Below, in pieces: positions 47,198 to 55,762 of a DNA stretch of 64,000 bases. The notes beneath the pieces are model-generated. The model searched no databases. It was not told where the DNA came from and saw only the letters and a program-made list of their open reading frames with translations. The stretch is from Streptosporangium sp. NBC_01756 (GTDB lineage Bacteria > Actinomycetota > Actinomycetes > Streptosporangiales > Streptosporangiaceae), in assembly GCF_035917975.1 (NCBI RefSeq), contig NZ_CP109130.1, forward strand, positions 6,882,001 through 6,946,000, in the 5' to 3' direction. The position numbers were made by a program, and so were the translations under genes. Position 1 is the first letter of the stretch; each line of letters starts with the position of its first letter.

Positions 47198-47545
47198 ATG
47201 TTGCTCACTTTGGATCTGAACGACCCCCGGCCGCTCCACGAGCAGGTCTCCGGGACGATCCGGCGTGCCATCGCCGACGGCTCCTACGCGCCCGGAGACC
47301 GGCTGCCGCCCGCCCGGGATCTGGCGGACGCGCTGGGAATCAACGCCAACACCGTGCTGCGCGCGCTGCGTGAACTGCGCGACGAGGGCCTGCTGGAGTT
47401 CCGCCGCGGGCGGGGCGTCAGCGTGCTCAGCCGGCCCGACGCCCGCGTGGTGCTGGAGGAGGCGGCGCGTGAGCTGCTCGCCGAGGCCGACCGGTACGGC
47501 TACGGCCCCGAAGAAGTCATCCACATCATCAGGGAGTTGTCATGA
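47198..47545 (+). CDS. GntR family regulator, YtrA subfamily
   Basis: The 115-residue protein contains only the GntR winged helix domain (Y-A-P-G-D-R-L-P-P-A-R-D-L-A-D-A-L-G-I-N-A-N-T-V-L-R-A-L) plus a short helical tail, which is the YtrA type. These regulators usually control neighbouring membrane-protein or ABC-transporter genes and themselves. It overlaps or directly precedes the DUF1648-like gene, which is the likely regulated partner, and has a strong inverted repeat upstream. There is no ribosome site before the ATG, so the mRNA may be leaderless. Confidence 0.93.
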   Translation: MLLTLDLNDPRPLHEQVSGTIRRAIADGSYAPGDRLPPARDLADALGINANTVLRALRELRDEGLLEFRRGRGVSVLSRPDARVVLEEAARELLAEADRYGYGPEEVIHIIRELS

Positions 47546-47598
47546 CCCGGCCCGTACGGCTGCCGCCCGCACATGACACCCGAGAAGAAGGAGGTGAC

Positions 47599-48588
47599 AT
47601 GGCCGCCCGAGGCCGCACCGTCACCGTCACCGTCGCCGTGGTCTGGGGCGCGCTCGTCACCGCCCTGCTGACCGCCGTCCCCCTCGCGCTGCGCGACCGC
47701 CTGCCCGAACCGCTCGCGACGCACTGGACCGGATCCACCGCCGACCAGGCCATGTCCTTCGCCGGCAACCTCACGGTCGGCCTGGCCCTCTGGCTGGTGG
47801 CCTGGGCCCTCCTGCTCGGCGCCGCGTTCCATGGCGCGGCCTGGCGCACCCGGCTGGGGCGTGTCCACTGGTGGGCCTTCCTCTTCGGCTGGGCGGTGCT
47901 CGCCCTCGGCGTGACGGGCTCCATCCTTTACGCGAACCTGGACGTCGCCGACTGGCGTCAGGCCGCGCTGCCCGGCCCGCTGGTCGCCGCCGTGATCGGC
48001 GCCGCCGTCGCGGTCGGCGTGCTGGCGGGCTATCTCGGCAGGGGAGAGCCCGACCGGCCCCGCGACCACACGGAGACCGCGGCCATGCGGCTGCGGCCGG
48101 GACAGCGCGCGGTCTGGGTGGGCCGCGTCTCCAACCCCTGGCTGGTCGGTGCCTCCACCGTGGCCCTGGTGGCCACCGTGGCCGTGGGCGGCCTCTACGC
48201 GGTGGGCGTGCCGGCCGACTGGCCGGCCTGGGGCATCCTCATCCCCCTGCTGGTGGTGACCCTGCTGGGATTCGCCACGAGTTCGGTCGGCGTCCGGGTC
48301 GACGGCGGCGGTCTGCGCGTCGGCTTCGGCCCGTTCGGCCGGCTCGCCTACCGCATCCCGATCGGCAAGATCGAGTCGGCCTGGGCGGAGGAGTGCCTCC
48401 CCACCCAGGTCGGGGGCTGGGGCCTGCGCGGTCTGCCCGGCACGGGCCGGATGACGGTCATGCTGCGCGGCGGTGACCACCTGGTCATCCGACGTACCCA
48501 GGGAGGCGTGTTCGCCGTCTCCGCCGACGACGCCGAGCGCGGCGCGGCCCTCCTGAACGCCTACATCGCCGAGCGCTCCGGTTCGTGA
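47599..48588 (+). CDS. DUF1648-family multi-pass membrane protein
   Basis: About 329 residues. The N-terminal segment with P-L-A-T-H-W-T-G-S-T-A-D is the hallmark of DUF1648, with Trp and Gly in the usual places. Six or so transmembrane helices cover residues 10-225. The C-terminal part is a soluble domain (about 230-329). The ATG at 47599 has an ideal ribosome site, AAGGAGGTGAC. An in-frame ATG at 47542 overlaps the GntR stop but lacks one. In Gram-positives such proteins are usually encoded with YtrA-type regulators, as here, possibly for resistance to cell-wall compounds. That role is inference. Confidence 0.88.
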   Translation: MAARGRTVTVTVAVVWGALVTALLTAVPLALRDRLPEPLATHWTGSTADQAMSFAGNLTVGLALWLVAWALLLGAAFHGAAWRTRLGRVHWWAFLFGWAVLALGVTGSILYANLDVADWRQAALPGPLVAAVIGAAVAVGVLAGYLGRGEPDRPRDHTETAAMRLRPGQRAVWVGRVSNPWLVGASTVALVATVAVGGLYAVGVPADWPAWGILIPLLVVTLLGFATSSVGVRVDGGGLRVGFGPFGRLAYRIPIGKIESAWAEECLPTQVGGWGLRGLPGTGRMTVMLRGGDHLVIRRTQGGVFAVSADDAERGAALLNAYIAERSGS

Positions 48589-48702
48589 TCCGCCGCGTCC
48601 CCGCCTGCTGCCCGGTCCCGACCCCTGCCTGCCCCCGTCCGCCCCCGTTCTCGGGACGGGCCGGTCCCTCTCCCACTCCCCGACGTTTTCGAAGGTTGCG
48701 TC

Positions 48703-49626
48703 ATGTCACGTCGTTCCTCCGACCTCCGGCTGTTCCTGCTCGCCGCGTTCGGCCTGTCCTGGCTGGTCGCCCTCCCCATCTGGCTGACCGACGCCCCGCT
48801 CGGCTCCCCGCTGATCACATTGTTCGGCGGCGTGATGATGTTCACCCCCGCACTCGGCGTCCTCGCCGTCCGGCTGTACGGCAGGCGGCGGGAAGAGCCC
48901 CGGACCACCCGGCGCGAGTGGGCCCGGCGGACCGGCCTGACCCTCGGTGAGAGCCGGGGCCGCACGTTCGCCCTCATGGCGCTGGCCTGGCTCGGCACCC
49001 CGCTGCTGGTCGTCGTGGCGATCGCGCTCAGCGCCGCCCTCGGCCTGCTCGCCGTCGATCTCGACGGGCTCAGCCTGTTCCGCGCGGCCCTGGCCGCAGG
49101 CCCCGGGGGGCAGCCACCCGGGATGGACCCCGCGACGCTGGCCGCCGTGCAGCTCGCGGCCGCCCTCCTGATCGCCCCGCTGATCAACTCGATCGCGGCG
49201 TTCGGTGAGGAGTGGGGCTGGCGGGGCTGGCTCCTGCCGCGCCTGATGCCACTGGGCACCTGGCGGGCGCTGCTGGTCTCCGGGGTGATCTGGGGCGCCT
49301 GGCACGCCCCGCTCACCCTGCGCGGCTACAACTACCCCCAGCTCGGCGCATGGGCGGCACCCATGTTCGTCGTCTTCTGCGTGGCCTACGGGGCCCTGCT
49401 CGGCTGGCTCCGCCTCCGCTCCGGCAGCATCTGGCCCGCCGTCATCGGCCACGGCGCGCTGAACGCGTCAGGGAGCATCACCCTGCTCGTGGGCGACGCC
49501 GCCCAGCCGCCGAACCTCGTCGTCGCCGGGATCACCGGACTGGTCGGCTCGGCGCTGCTGGCCGTGGTCGCCGCCGCGCTGTTCCGGTTCCGGCCGGTCC
49601 GGCGGCCCGATCCGGTCGCCGTCTGA
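48703..49626 (+). CDS. CPBP-family intramembrane metalloprotease
   Basis: A 307-residue protein with about eight transmembrane helices and the conserved CPBP (CAAX protease/bacteriocin self-immunity, Abi-type) motifs: E-E-W-G-W-R-G-W-L, the H-A-P-L motif and G-H-G-A-L-N. The two Glu and two His residues form the proposed metal site. Members cut proteins in the membrane or give immunity to peptides. It follows the GntR/DUF1648 genes on the same strand with a 114-bp gap, so it could belong to the same response. The substrate is unknown. Confidence 0.92.
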   Translation: MSRRSSDLRLFLLAAFGLSWLVALPIWLTDAPLGSPLITLFGGVMMFTPALGVLAVRLYGRRREEPRTTRREWARRTGLTLGESRGRTFALMALAWLGTPLLVVVAIALSAALGLLAVDLDGLSLFRAALAAGPGGQPPGMDPATLAAVQLAAALLIAPLINSIAAFGEEWGWRGWLLPRLMPLGTWRALLVSGVIWGAWHAPLTLRGYNYPQLGAWAAPMFVVFCVAYGALLGWLRLRSGSIWPAVIGHGALNASGSITLLVGDAAQPPNLVVAGITGLVGSALLAVVAAALFRFRPVRRPDPVAV

Positions 49627-49707
49627 CCTGGCCTCCCGAGGGGCCTCGCCGTCCCTTCCGGGGACCTCGCCGTCCGGGACGGGTGGCTCCGGGAGCGGCC
49701 ATCCCGA

Positions 49708-50688
49708 TCAGCCCACGGCCATCGCGCACACCACCAGCGCGGTGGCCGTGGCGACCTCGACGAGGGCGCCGAGCACGTCGCCGGTGATCCCGCCCAGCCG
49801 CCGTACCGCCCTGCGCCGCAGGGCCCAGGCGGCCGTCAACCCCGCCAGGACGGCGGCGGGCAGGCCCCAGAACGCCGTGGCCGTCTCGTTCCACCGCAGG
49901 AGCAGGCCGTCCGTCGGGAAGGACCCGGCGGTCTCGAAAGCGTCGAGGTCGCCGATCCCGGCGCTGATCCGGTATTCACCGGGCGACGGGAACGGTGACG
50001 GCGACCCCGCAAGCCACGGCGCCAAGACTCCGGTGGAATGCAGGAGCGCCCACGCGATCGCCCCGGCGAGCACGAACGCCGTCACGGCCAGCGCGGGGCC
50101 TCGCCGTACGGTGCCCGCGACCATCGAGCCGAGCCCCCCGGGACGGGCGGAGGGGACGCCCGCACGGCAGGCCCAGGTGAGCGCCAGCCTTCCCGTCGCG
50201 CAGGCGACCACCACCGCGGCCGGGCCCATCCCGGCCGCGGTGACCTCCGCCAGCGTCGCCACCTGGACCAGCAGGGTGAGGACCAGCGTCACGACGCCGA
50301 ACGGCCCGATATCGGACTTTTTCATGATGTCCAGTGCTGGTCCGGCCGGTCGGCCGCTGCCCAGCCCGTCGGCCAGGTCGGCCAGTCCGTCCAGGTGCAG
50401 TCCCCGGGTGAGCAGCGCCAGCGTCGCCACGGCCAGCACCGACGCGGGGAGCGGCGTCACCCCCAGCCGGAGCGCCACCGCGAGTACGGCCCCGGCGACG
50501 ACCCCGAGCAGTGCTCCGACGAACGGGGCGGCCGTCATCGCGATCCCCGCGGCCCTGCGGTCGACCACTCCGGGGCGGACCGGGAACACGCTCAGCGTGC
50601 CGATCGCGAGACGCACCCCGTCGGCGAACGTGGACGGACTCTCCGAAGGCGGCGTTCCAGACACGGTCGACGAGCGTAGCCCGTGCAC
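49708..50688 (-). CDS. cobS: Adenosylcobinamide-GDP ribazoletransferase
   Basis: CobS joins adenosylcobinamide-GDP with alpha-ribazole to complete the nucleotide loop of cobalamin, in the membrane. The 326-residue protein has multiple hydrophobic segments. The motif G-L-H-L-D-G-L-A-D-L-A-D-G-L-G (with catalytic Asp residues) is at about 96-110, followed by M-K-K-S-D-I-G-P-F-G. The C-terminal G-G-I-T-G-D segment is also present. Between about 215 and 260 lies an insertion rich in Pro and Ser, not typical of the family. It is on the same strand as cobU (136-bp gap), so the two late cobalamin genes probably form an operon. The start could be later, at a GTG codon eight residues in. Confidence 0.94.
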   Translation of the reverse strand: MHGLRSSTVSGTPPSESPSTFADGVRLAIGTLSVFPVRPGVVDRRAAGIAMTAAPFVGALLGVVAGAVLAVALRLGVTPLPASVLAVATLALLTRGLHLDGLADLADGLGSGRPAGPALDIMKKSDIGPFGVVTLVLTLLVQVATLAEVTAAGMGPAAVVVACATGRLALTWACRAGVPSARPGGLGSMVAGTVRRGPALAVTAFVLAGAIAWALLHSTGVLAPWLAGSPSPFPSPGEYRISAGIGDLDAFETAGSFPTDGLLLRWNETATAFWGLPAAVLAGLTAAWALRRRAVRRLGGITGDVLGALVEVATATALVVCAMAVG

Positions 50689-50824
50689 CCGTCCGCGGGC
50701 CGGGTGCCTGCCCGGACGGGGCCGCCGGCGGGCAGGTGGTCATGCCGATGGCCGGGGCCGCTGGGCGGGCAGGTGCTCGGACGGCCCGGACGGGCGGCAG
50801 GCGGGCACCCGTCCGGACGGGCGC

Positions 50825-52150
50825 TCAGACGGGCAGGGGGAGGACGCGGCCCGCCACCACCAGGGCGACGTCCTCGGATTCGAGCGCCAGTCGCTGGTTC
50901 AGGCGACCCAGGGCGTCGCGGAACATCCGGCCGCTGGAGGTGGCGGGCACCACGCCGAGCCCGACCTCGTCGGAGACCGCGACGACCGGTACCCGGACCT
51001 GCCGCCAGGCGGCGACCAACTCGTCGCACCGGGCCGTGACCGCCTCCCGGCCGTCCCCGCTCCAGGCGTCGCACGCGTCGAAGACCGCGGCGATCCAGGT
51101 GCCGAGCCCGTCGATCAGCATCGGAATCTCGGCGGCCCGGAGCAGTCCGGCCAGGTCGGTGGTCTCGGCCGTGCCCCAGTGGGCGGGCCGGCGCTCCCGG
51201 TGCGCCCGGACCCGTCGGCCCCACTCGGCGTCACCGTCGCCGGACGGCCCGGTCGCGACATAGAGGACCTCGGGCTCGGCGGCCAGCCGGAGCTCGGCCT
51301 CGGCCGACTTGCCGGAACGGGTCCCGCCCAGGACCAGGGTGCGCCGCGGCCGCGTGGGCGGGGCGGGCACGGGCCCGTCGGTGTCGAGGACCGTCCCGTC
51401 CGGTACGGCCCGCACCCCCCAGAACGCGGTCCGGCGGGCCAGCTCCGCCTCCGTCGGCACCCGGTGGTCGATGTCCACGGCCACGACGTGGGTCCGTTCG
51501 CCGACCACGCCGCGGCGGCGCAGATCCCCCAGCCGCTCCGGCCGGTCGAGCACGTCCATCAGCACCAGTCCGTACGTGGACCGCGCGTCCTCCGCGGGCG
51601 CCGGATCTGGAGCGCTATTCGTGTACGCCGGGTCCGGGGAGTCCTCCGTGGATGCCGAGGACGGCCCCCGCCCGTTCCGCTCGCCGTACCGGCCCGGGGG
51701 AGGGGAGGGGAGGGAGGCCGCGTAGAGGATCCGTTCCCCGTTGGGAGCGGTGAGGGTGAGGCCGTCGGGGCCGGTCGAGGTCCGGTACCCGGGTGGGAGG
51801 GGAACTGCGGGCGGGAGCCGTACGAGCTCGGCGGGTGCGGGCTCGGTGGGTGCGGGCCGTACGGGCTCGTCGGAAGCGGGCTCGGCGGTTTCGCCGGGGG
51901 CGGACCGTACGGGTCCGTCGGAGGTGGGCTTGGCGGGTGCGGGCTGTATGGGTGCGTCGGGGGTGGGCTCGGTGGGCGGGAGCCGTCCGAGGGCGGGAGT
52001 GGGTCCGGTGGGCGGGGGCGGCGCGGGATCGGTGAGGACGACGTCGGTGGGGCGGCGGTGGCCGGGGGCGAGCCGCGTGCAGGAGGCGCACTCGCAGCCC
52101 GGCGCGGGCCAGCCGTCACCGGCCGCCGTTCCGGAGATCAGGACCTTCAC
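50825..52150 (-). CDS. cobU: Adenosylcobinamide kinase/guanylyltransferase with N-terminal MBL-like extension
   Basis: CobU phosphorylates adenosylcobinamide and transfers GMP to it. The C-terminal domain (about 270-441) has the P-loop L-V-L-G-G-T-R-S-G-K-S and the conserved H-R-E-R-R-P segment with the guanylylated His. The first 50 residues (V-K-V-L-I-S-G-T-A-A-G-D-G-W-P, then C-E-C-A-S-C) resemble the start of PhnP/PqqB-like metallo-beta-lactamase proteins, but the H-x-H-x-D-H metal motif is absent. In its place lies a Pro/Ala/Glu-rich low-complexity stretch (about 70-160). Streptomyces CobU proteins also have an MBL-like N-terminus, as I recall. The GTG at 52150 is chosen over the upstream ORF start. 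Confidence 0.88.
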   Translation of the reverse strand: MKVLISGTAAGDGWPAPGCECASCTRLAPGHRRPTDVVLTDPAPPPPTGPTPALGRLPPTEPTPDAPIQPAPAKPTSDGPVRSAPGETAEPASDEPVRPAPTEPAPAELVRLPPAVPLPPGYRTSTGPDGLTLTAPNGERILYAASLPSPPPGRYGERNGRGPSSASTEDSPDPAYTNSAPDPAPAEDARSTYGLVLMDVLDRPERLGDLRRRGVVGERTHVVAVDIDHRVPTEAELARRTAFWGVRAVPDGTVLDTDGPVPAPPTRPRRTLVLGGTRSGKSAEAELRLAAEPEVLYVATGPSGDGDAEWGRRVRAHRERRPAHWGTAETTDLAGLLRAAEIPMLIDGLGTWIAAVFDACDAWSGDGREAVTARCDELVAAWRQVRVPVVAVSDEVGLGVVPATSSGRMFRDALGRLNQRLALESEDVALVVAGRVLPLPV

Positions 52151-52294
52151 CGCTTCAGCGTAGGGGCGGGGTTCCGCCGTCCGGCCGGGGTCGTGTCGCG
52201 GGTGCTCGCACCCGCCTGTCTCCGGGACGTGCGATGTAGGGTTCGCTGGAGTCGTCGGAGGCAGGCGGGAACACGCGCGAAAGGACCGTATGGC

Positions 52295-52501
52295 ATGACG
52301 TGGCACTGGCGTTATGAAAACGCGAATGGCGGCATCGTGACGGAGGGGGTCACGCCGTCCGACACGTTTCCGAGTCAGGCGGATGCGGAGTCATGGCTCG
52401 GGGAGAGCTGGCGTGAGCTGCTGGAGTCCGGTGTCGAGAAGGTCACTCTGCTCGATGGCGACCGGGTCGAATACGAGAAGATGTCGCTGCGCGCCGAATA
52501 A
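52295..52501 (+). CDS. Small conserved actinobacterial protein
   Basis: A 68-residue protein beginning M-T-W-H-W-R-Y-E-N-A-N-G-G and containing S-W-L-G-E-S-W-R-E-L-L, with several tryptophans and an acidic character. As I recall, closely similar small proteins are widespread in Streptomyces and relatives, with no known function. The ATG at 52295 is preceded by AAAGGA. The much longer open frame that includes it runs antisense to cobU and cobS and is not a gene. A bidirectional terminator follows the stop. Confidence 0.85.
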   Translation: MTWHWRYENANGGIVTEGVTPSDTFPSQADAESWLGESWRELLESGVEKVTLLDGDRVEYEKMSLRAE

Positions 52502-52533
52502 AGCCGCGCCGAACAAGGCGAATGACTGAGAAA

Positions 52534-52566
52534 ACCCCCGGGCCTCCGTCACGGAGACCCGGGGGT
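52534..52566. terminator. Bidirectional terminator
   Basis: ACCCCCGGGCCTCCG and CGGAGACCCGGGGGT form a 15-pair stem with one mismatch and a three-base loop, between the convergent small-protein and aldo/keto reductase genes. Confidence 0.8.
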
Positions 52567-52576
52567 CGTCTGTCTG

Positions 52577-53575
52577 TCAGGGGCGCTTCGCGGGGCTGAC
52601 GGTCTTGGCCGGGTCCCGCTCGATGACCGGGCCGAGGACGTCGTCGATCTTCTTCAGCACCTCGGCGTCCAGCTTCACACCGGAGGCCTTGACGTTGTCG
52701 CGGACCTGCTCGGGCTTGGTCGCGCCGATGATGGCCGAGGCCACGTTCTGGTTCTGCAGCACCCACGCCACCGCGAGCTGGGCCATGCTCAGCCCGAGGT
52801 CGGCGGCGATCGGCTTCAGGTCCTGGACGCGGGTGAGCACGTCGTCGTTCAGCATCCGGGAGATGAAGTTGCCACCGCTGGGGTCGGTGGCCCGGGAACC
52901 CGCGGGCGGCGGCTGACCCGGCAGATACTTGCCGGTGAGCACGCCCTGGGCGATCGGGGACCAGACGATCTGGCTGAGGCCCTCCTTCTCGGAGAGCGGC
53001 ACGACCTCGGACTCGATGACCCGCCACAGCATGGAGTACTGGGGCTGGTTGGAGACCAGGCGGTCGAAGCCCATCTCGTCGGCGATCCTCAAGGCCTGGG
53101 CGATCTGGTCGGCGGTCCACTCGCTGACGCCGACGTAGAGGACCTTGCCCTGCCGGACGAGGTCGTCGAAGGTCTTGAGGGTCTCCTCCAGCGGCGTCTC
53201 GTTGTCGAAACGGTGGGCCTGGTAGAGGTCGACGTAGTCGGTCTGCAGGCGACGCAGGGAGCCGTGGATGGACTCGGTGATGTGCTTGCGCGACAGGCCG
53301 CGGTCATTGGGACCGGGGCCGGTGGGCCAGAAGACCTTGGTGAAGATCTCCAAGGACTCGCGGCGGACCCCCTTCAGGGCACGTCCGAGCACCTCCTCCG
53401 CCTTGGTGCCCGCGTATACGTCGGCGGTGTCGAAGGTGGTGATCCCTTCGTCGAGGGCCGCCTGCACGCACTCCTTCGCGGCGTCCTCCTCGACCTGGGA
53501 GCCATGAGTGATCCAGTTGCCATAGCTGATCTCGCTGACCATGAGACCGCTGCGGCCAAGGTGACGGAATTCCAT
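52577..53575 (-). CDS. Aldo/keto reductase (voltage-channel beta-subunit-like)
   Basis: A 332-residue TIM-barrel NADPH oxidoreductase. The tetrad is Asp49 (F-D-T-A-D), Tyr54 (V-Y-A-G), Lys80 (F-T-K-V-F) and His121 (Q-A-H-R-F-D). The M-E-F-R-H-L-G-R-S-G-L start, N-Q-P-Q-Y-S-M and P-I-A-Q-G-V-L-T-G-K-Y segments place it in the Kv-beta/YghZ-like group, which reduces methylglyoxal and other aldehydes. It stands alone, divergent from an SMI1-type gene and followed by a bidirectional terminator. The substrate is inferred at family level only. Confidence 0.94.
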   Translation of the reverse strand: MEFRHLGRSGLMVSEISYGNWITHGSQVEEDAAKECVQAALDEGITTFDTADVYAGTKAEEVLGRALKGVRRESLEIFTKVFWPTGPGPNDRGLSRKHITESIHGSLRRLQTDYVDLYQAHRFDNETPLEETLKTFDDLVRQGKVLYVGVSEWTADQIAQALRIADEMGFDRLVSNQPQYSMLWRVIESEVVPLSEKEGLSQIVWSPIAQGVLTGKYLPGQPPPAGSRATDPSGGNFISRMLNDDVLTRVQDLKPIAADLGLSMAQLAVAWVLQNQNVASAIIGATKPEQVRDNVKASGVKLDAEVLKKIDDVLGPVIERDPAKTVSPAKRP

Positions 53576-53630
53576 GCTTCGACCTTAGTAGGTGCCATCC
53601 GACAGATCTTTTCGGGATACTCTGCCCGGC

Positions 53631-54932
53631 GTGCTGCGCTTGATCACTTCTCGATGGGTACGGCTCGCGGCCGCGGCCGCCGTGGTGGCGGCGATCGTCG
53701 TGATGGTCCTGCGGCTACGCCGTGCCCCTGCCGTCCCCGGGGCAGCCCGCCGGGCCGGGGCCGATCCGGATGCCCGGTCCGCCGCGGCCGGGCGGAGCGG
53801 CCCCCACGCCGAGGCCGTGCCTCCGTGGCCCCCCGTTCCGATCCTCGGCGTCCCCACCGCCGACGACCTCAGGCGCTATGCCAAAAAGTCCTACATCCCT
53901 GGCTTCCTCAGCGCCGAGTCCTCTCCGCGGCAGCCCCTGGATGCCGCCGGCCGCCGCCGCCTGAACCGCTGGGGCGCCGTCGCGGCGGCGCTGTGCCTGC
54001 TGGTCTTCGCCACCCAGGCGCTGGAGAACGCGACCTTCTCCAAGGAGACGTACTCCTCCGCCGACGTCCTCGGGGAGGCCCGTTCCGGCGTGGTCACCGA
54101 CTCCGCGACCGGCCCGTGTGACCTCCCGGATGCGGAACCGCAGGCGGGACTGGCGGGCACCTATGCCGTCACGCTCTGCGACATGGGCATGAGTGACGGG
54201 GACCTGGAGCTCCCGGCCCGGGAGGAGCTCTCGTCCGACGCCACGCCGGGGCCGCGCACCACTCCGGGGCCGGCGCCCACCGCCACGGGGGATCCGGACG
54301 GGTCGGCTCCGGACGCCGACTGCCACCCCGCGGCGCGGGCCCCGCGGGTGCGGGCGCTCAGCCCGAGGATGGTCCGGGCGGTCGGCAGGCAGTGGGCGCG
54401 GATCGAGAGGTGGCTGAAGGCCAACGACCCCGCGAGCTACCGCACGCTCGGACCGCCCGCCAGGGCCCGGACGATCGCGGTCGCGGAGGCGCAGATGGGC
54501 CTGCGGTTCCCCGACGACCTGCGGGCCTCGCTGCTGCGGCACAACGGGGCCGCGGCGACGGGTGGGAGCCGGCCGTTCGGCTTCCTGGGAAACATGGGGA
54601 TGGGCGTCCGGGAGATCCGCGACACCTGGCGGATGCTGTGCGGGATCGACGACATCGACGAGGGCGACCCGCGTGCGGAGTGGTGGGACGGGCGCATGAT
54701 CCCCTTCGGTTCCGACGGGAGCGGCAACCACCTCGTGGTCGACTCGGTCCGGCGCGACGTGGGGGACACCGACCACGAGGGCCAGCTGAGTTTCACGCCG
54801 GGCGGCGTCCCGATCCGCTCGCACTACGCGCTGCTCAAGGCGACCGCCGACGCGATGGAGACCGGTGGGTCCGTCAGCTACTGGAGACCCGCGATGATCG
54901 AGGGCGGGTTCGACTGGGAGATCGTGGACTGA
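53631..54932 (+). CDS. Membrane-anchored SMI1/KNR4-domain protein
   Basis: About 433 residues with a transmembrane helix near the N-terminus (about 8-27) and a second hydrophobic segment (about 115-134). A Pro/Asp-rich linker with cysteines comes next, then a C-terminal SMI1/KNR4 domain (about 265-430). The latter shows the pattern V-A-E-A-Q-M-G-L-R-F-P-D-D-L-R-A-S-L-L-R-H-N-G and F-L-G-N-M-G. SMI1 domains often act as immunity proteins against toxins or as binding modules; no toxin gene is adjacent. The GTG at 53631, preceded by a GATACT sequence about 11 bp upstream, suggests a leaderless mRNA. A start at 53592 is possible. Confidence 0.82.
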   Translation: MLRLITSRWVRLAAAAAVVAAIVVMVLRLRRAPAVPGAARRAGADPDARSAAAGRSGPHAEAVPPWPPVPILGVPTADDLRRYAKKSYIPGFLSAESSPRQPLDAAGRRRLNRWGAVAAALCLLVFATQALENATFSKETYSSADVLGEARSGVVTDSATGPCDLPDAEPQAGLAGTYAVTLCDMGMSDGDLELPAREELSSDATPGPRTTPGPAPTATGDPDGSAPDADCHPAARAPRVRALSPRMVRAVGRQWARIERWLKANDPASYRTLGPPARARTIAVAEAQMGLRFPDDLRASLLRHNGAAATGGSRPFGFLGNMGMGVREIRDTWRMLCGIDDIDEGDPRAEWWDGRMIPFGSDGSGNHLVVDSVRRDVGDTDHEGQLSFTPGGVPIRSHYALLKATADAMETGGSVSYWRPAMIEGGFDWEIVD

Positions 54933-54966
54933 GCGCCAGGTGGACCGATGATTCGCCTGCGAAACG

Positions 54967-55006
54967 ACGAAAAGCCCGTCCCCCGGAGAGGGGACGGGCT
55001 TTTCGT
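54967..55006. terminator. Bidirectional terminator with A/T arms
   Basis: ACGAAAAGCCCGTCCCC and its perfect complement form a 17-pair stem with a six-base loop. The A-run and T-run flank the GC core, which is the classic intrinsic terminator in both directions. It separates the convergent SMI1 and DUF3043 genes. Confidence 0.92.
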
Positions 55007-55009
55007 GGC

Positions 55010-55618
55010 TCAGTTCTTCGGTGGGACGGGCTTGCCGCCGGGCAGCAGGGCGGGGGGTGGGAAGCGCAGCTTGCGGATCTGCAGCGCACGCATGGCGGCG
55101 TAGAAGCCGACGCCCTTGGTGCTCTCGCCGGGGAACTTCTCGGTCACCAGCTTCTTGACCTTCCACGACACCCAGACCGAGGTGAGCAGCACGCCCACCA
55201 TCATGATCGGCCAGCCGATCGTGATGACCGCGACGTTGACGTAGCCGCGGATCTCGCCGGGGAAGGGGACCCAGGTGAGAAGCAGGATCAGCAGCGAGAA
55301 AGGCAGGAAGTACTGGCTGACGACCCGGCGGGAGTCGACCCAGTCACGGGCGAACTTGCGGGCCGGGCCCCGGTCGCGCGCCGGGAAGTAGCGCTCGTCG
55401 CCGCGCATCATGCCCTCGCGCGCCTTGACGCGGTCGTTGGCCTGGCGCTCACGGAGCTGCTTGTATGCCTCTTTGCGGTTCTGGGGGGCGTTCACCGGCT
55501 GGCGGCGACGGCCTTCGGCGTCCCGGCGCTTGGGTGTGGGACGCCCCTTGCCCGCAGGCTTAGGATCGTTAGCGGAGGCGGGGGAGTCGTCCGCAGTGGT
55601 CTGGGTACGTCGGAACAC
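55010..55618 (-). CDS. DUF3043-family membrane protein
   Basis: A 202-residue protein with a long basic, polar N-terminal part (about 1-100, rich in Arg, Lys, Gln), two transmembrane helices (about 103-121 and 128-150) and a short C-terminal tail. The D-E-R-Y-F-P-A-R-D-R-G-P and R-K-F-A-R-D-W-V-D-S-R segments identify DUF3043, a family conserved in actinobacteria with no known function. It is divergent from pspA (144 bp between starts), an arrangement I recall from other actinomycetes, so an envelope role is possible but not shown. Confidence 0.9.
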   Translation of the reverse strand: MFRRTQTTADDSPASANDPKPAGKGRPTPKRRDAEGRRRQPVNAPQNRKEAYKQLRERQANDRVKAREGMMRGDERYFPARDRGPARKFARDWVDSRRVVSQYFLPFSLLILLLTWVPFPGEIRGYVNVAVITIGWPIMMVGVLLTSVWVSWKVKKLVTEKFPGESTKGVGFYAAMRALQIRKLRFPPPALLPGGKPVPPKN

Positions 55619-55762
55619 ATCGTCAGCCTACCGGGACTGCAACTTAGTGACGCCCTCGTGCGTTATGCGTAGGGTGAACCTAGGTGGCTCCAGTGCTTTC
55701 TTGGGGGGGCTGGAATCACTGGGTGACCCGAAGGCATTTGAAGAAGGGGACGGCCGACGCGC

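Noticed and set aside
50689-50824. Cobalamin riboswitch near cobS and cobU
   Set aside because: I looked for a B12-box-like element and conserved stems upstream of both genes and saw none.
49742-52501. 919-residue plus-strand open frame opposite cobS and cobU
   Set aside because: Antisense to two recognisable cobalamin genes. Only its last 68 codons (from the ATG at 52295) form a real small gene.
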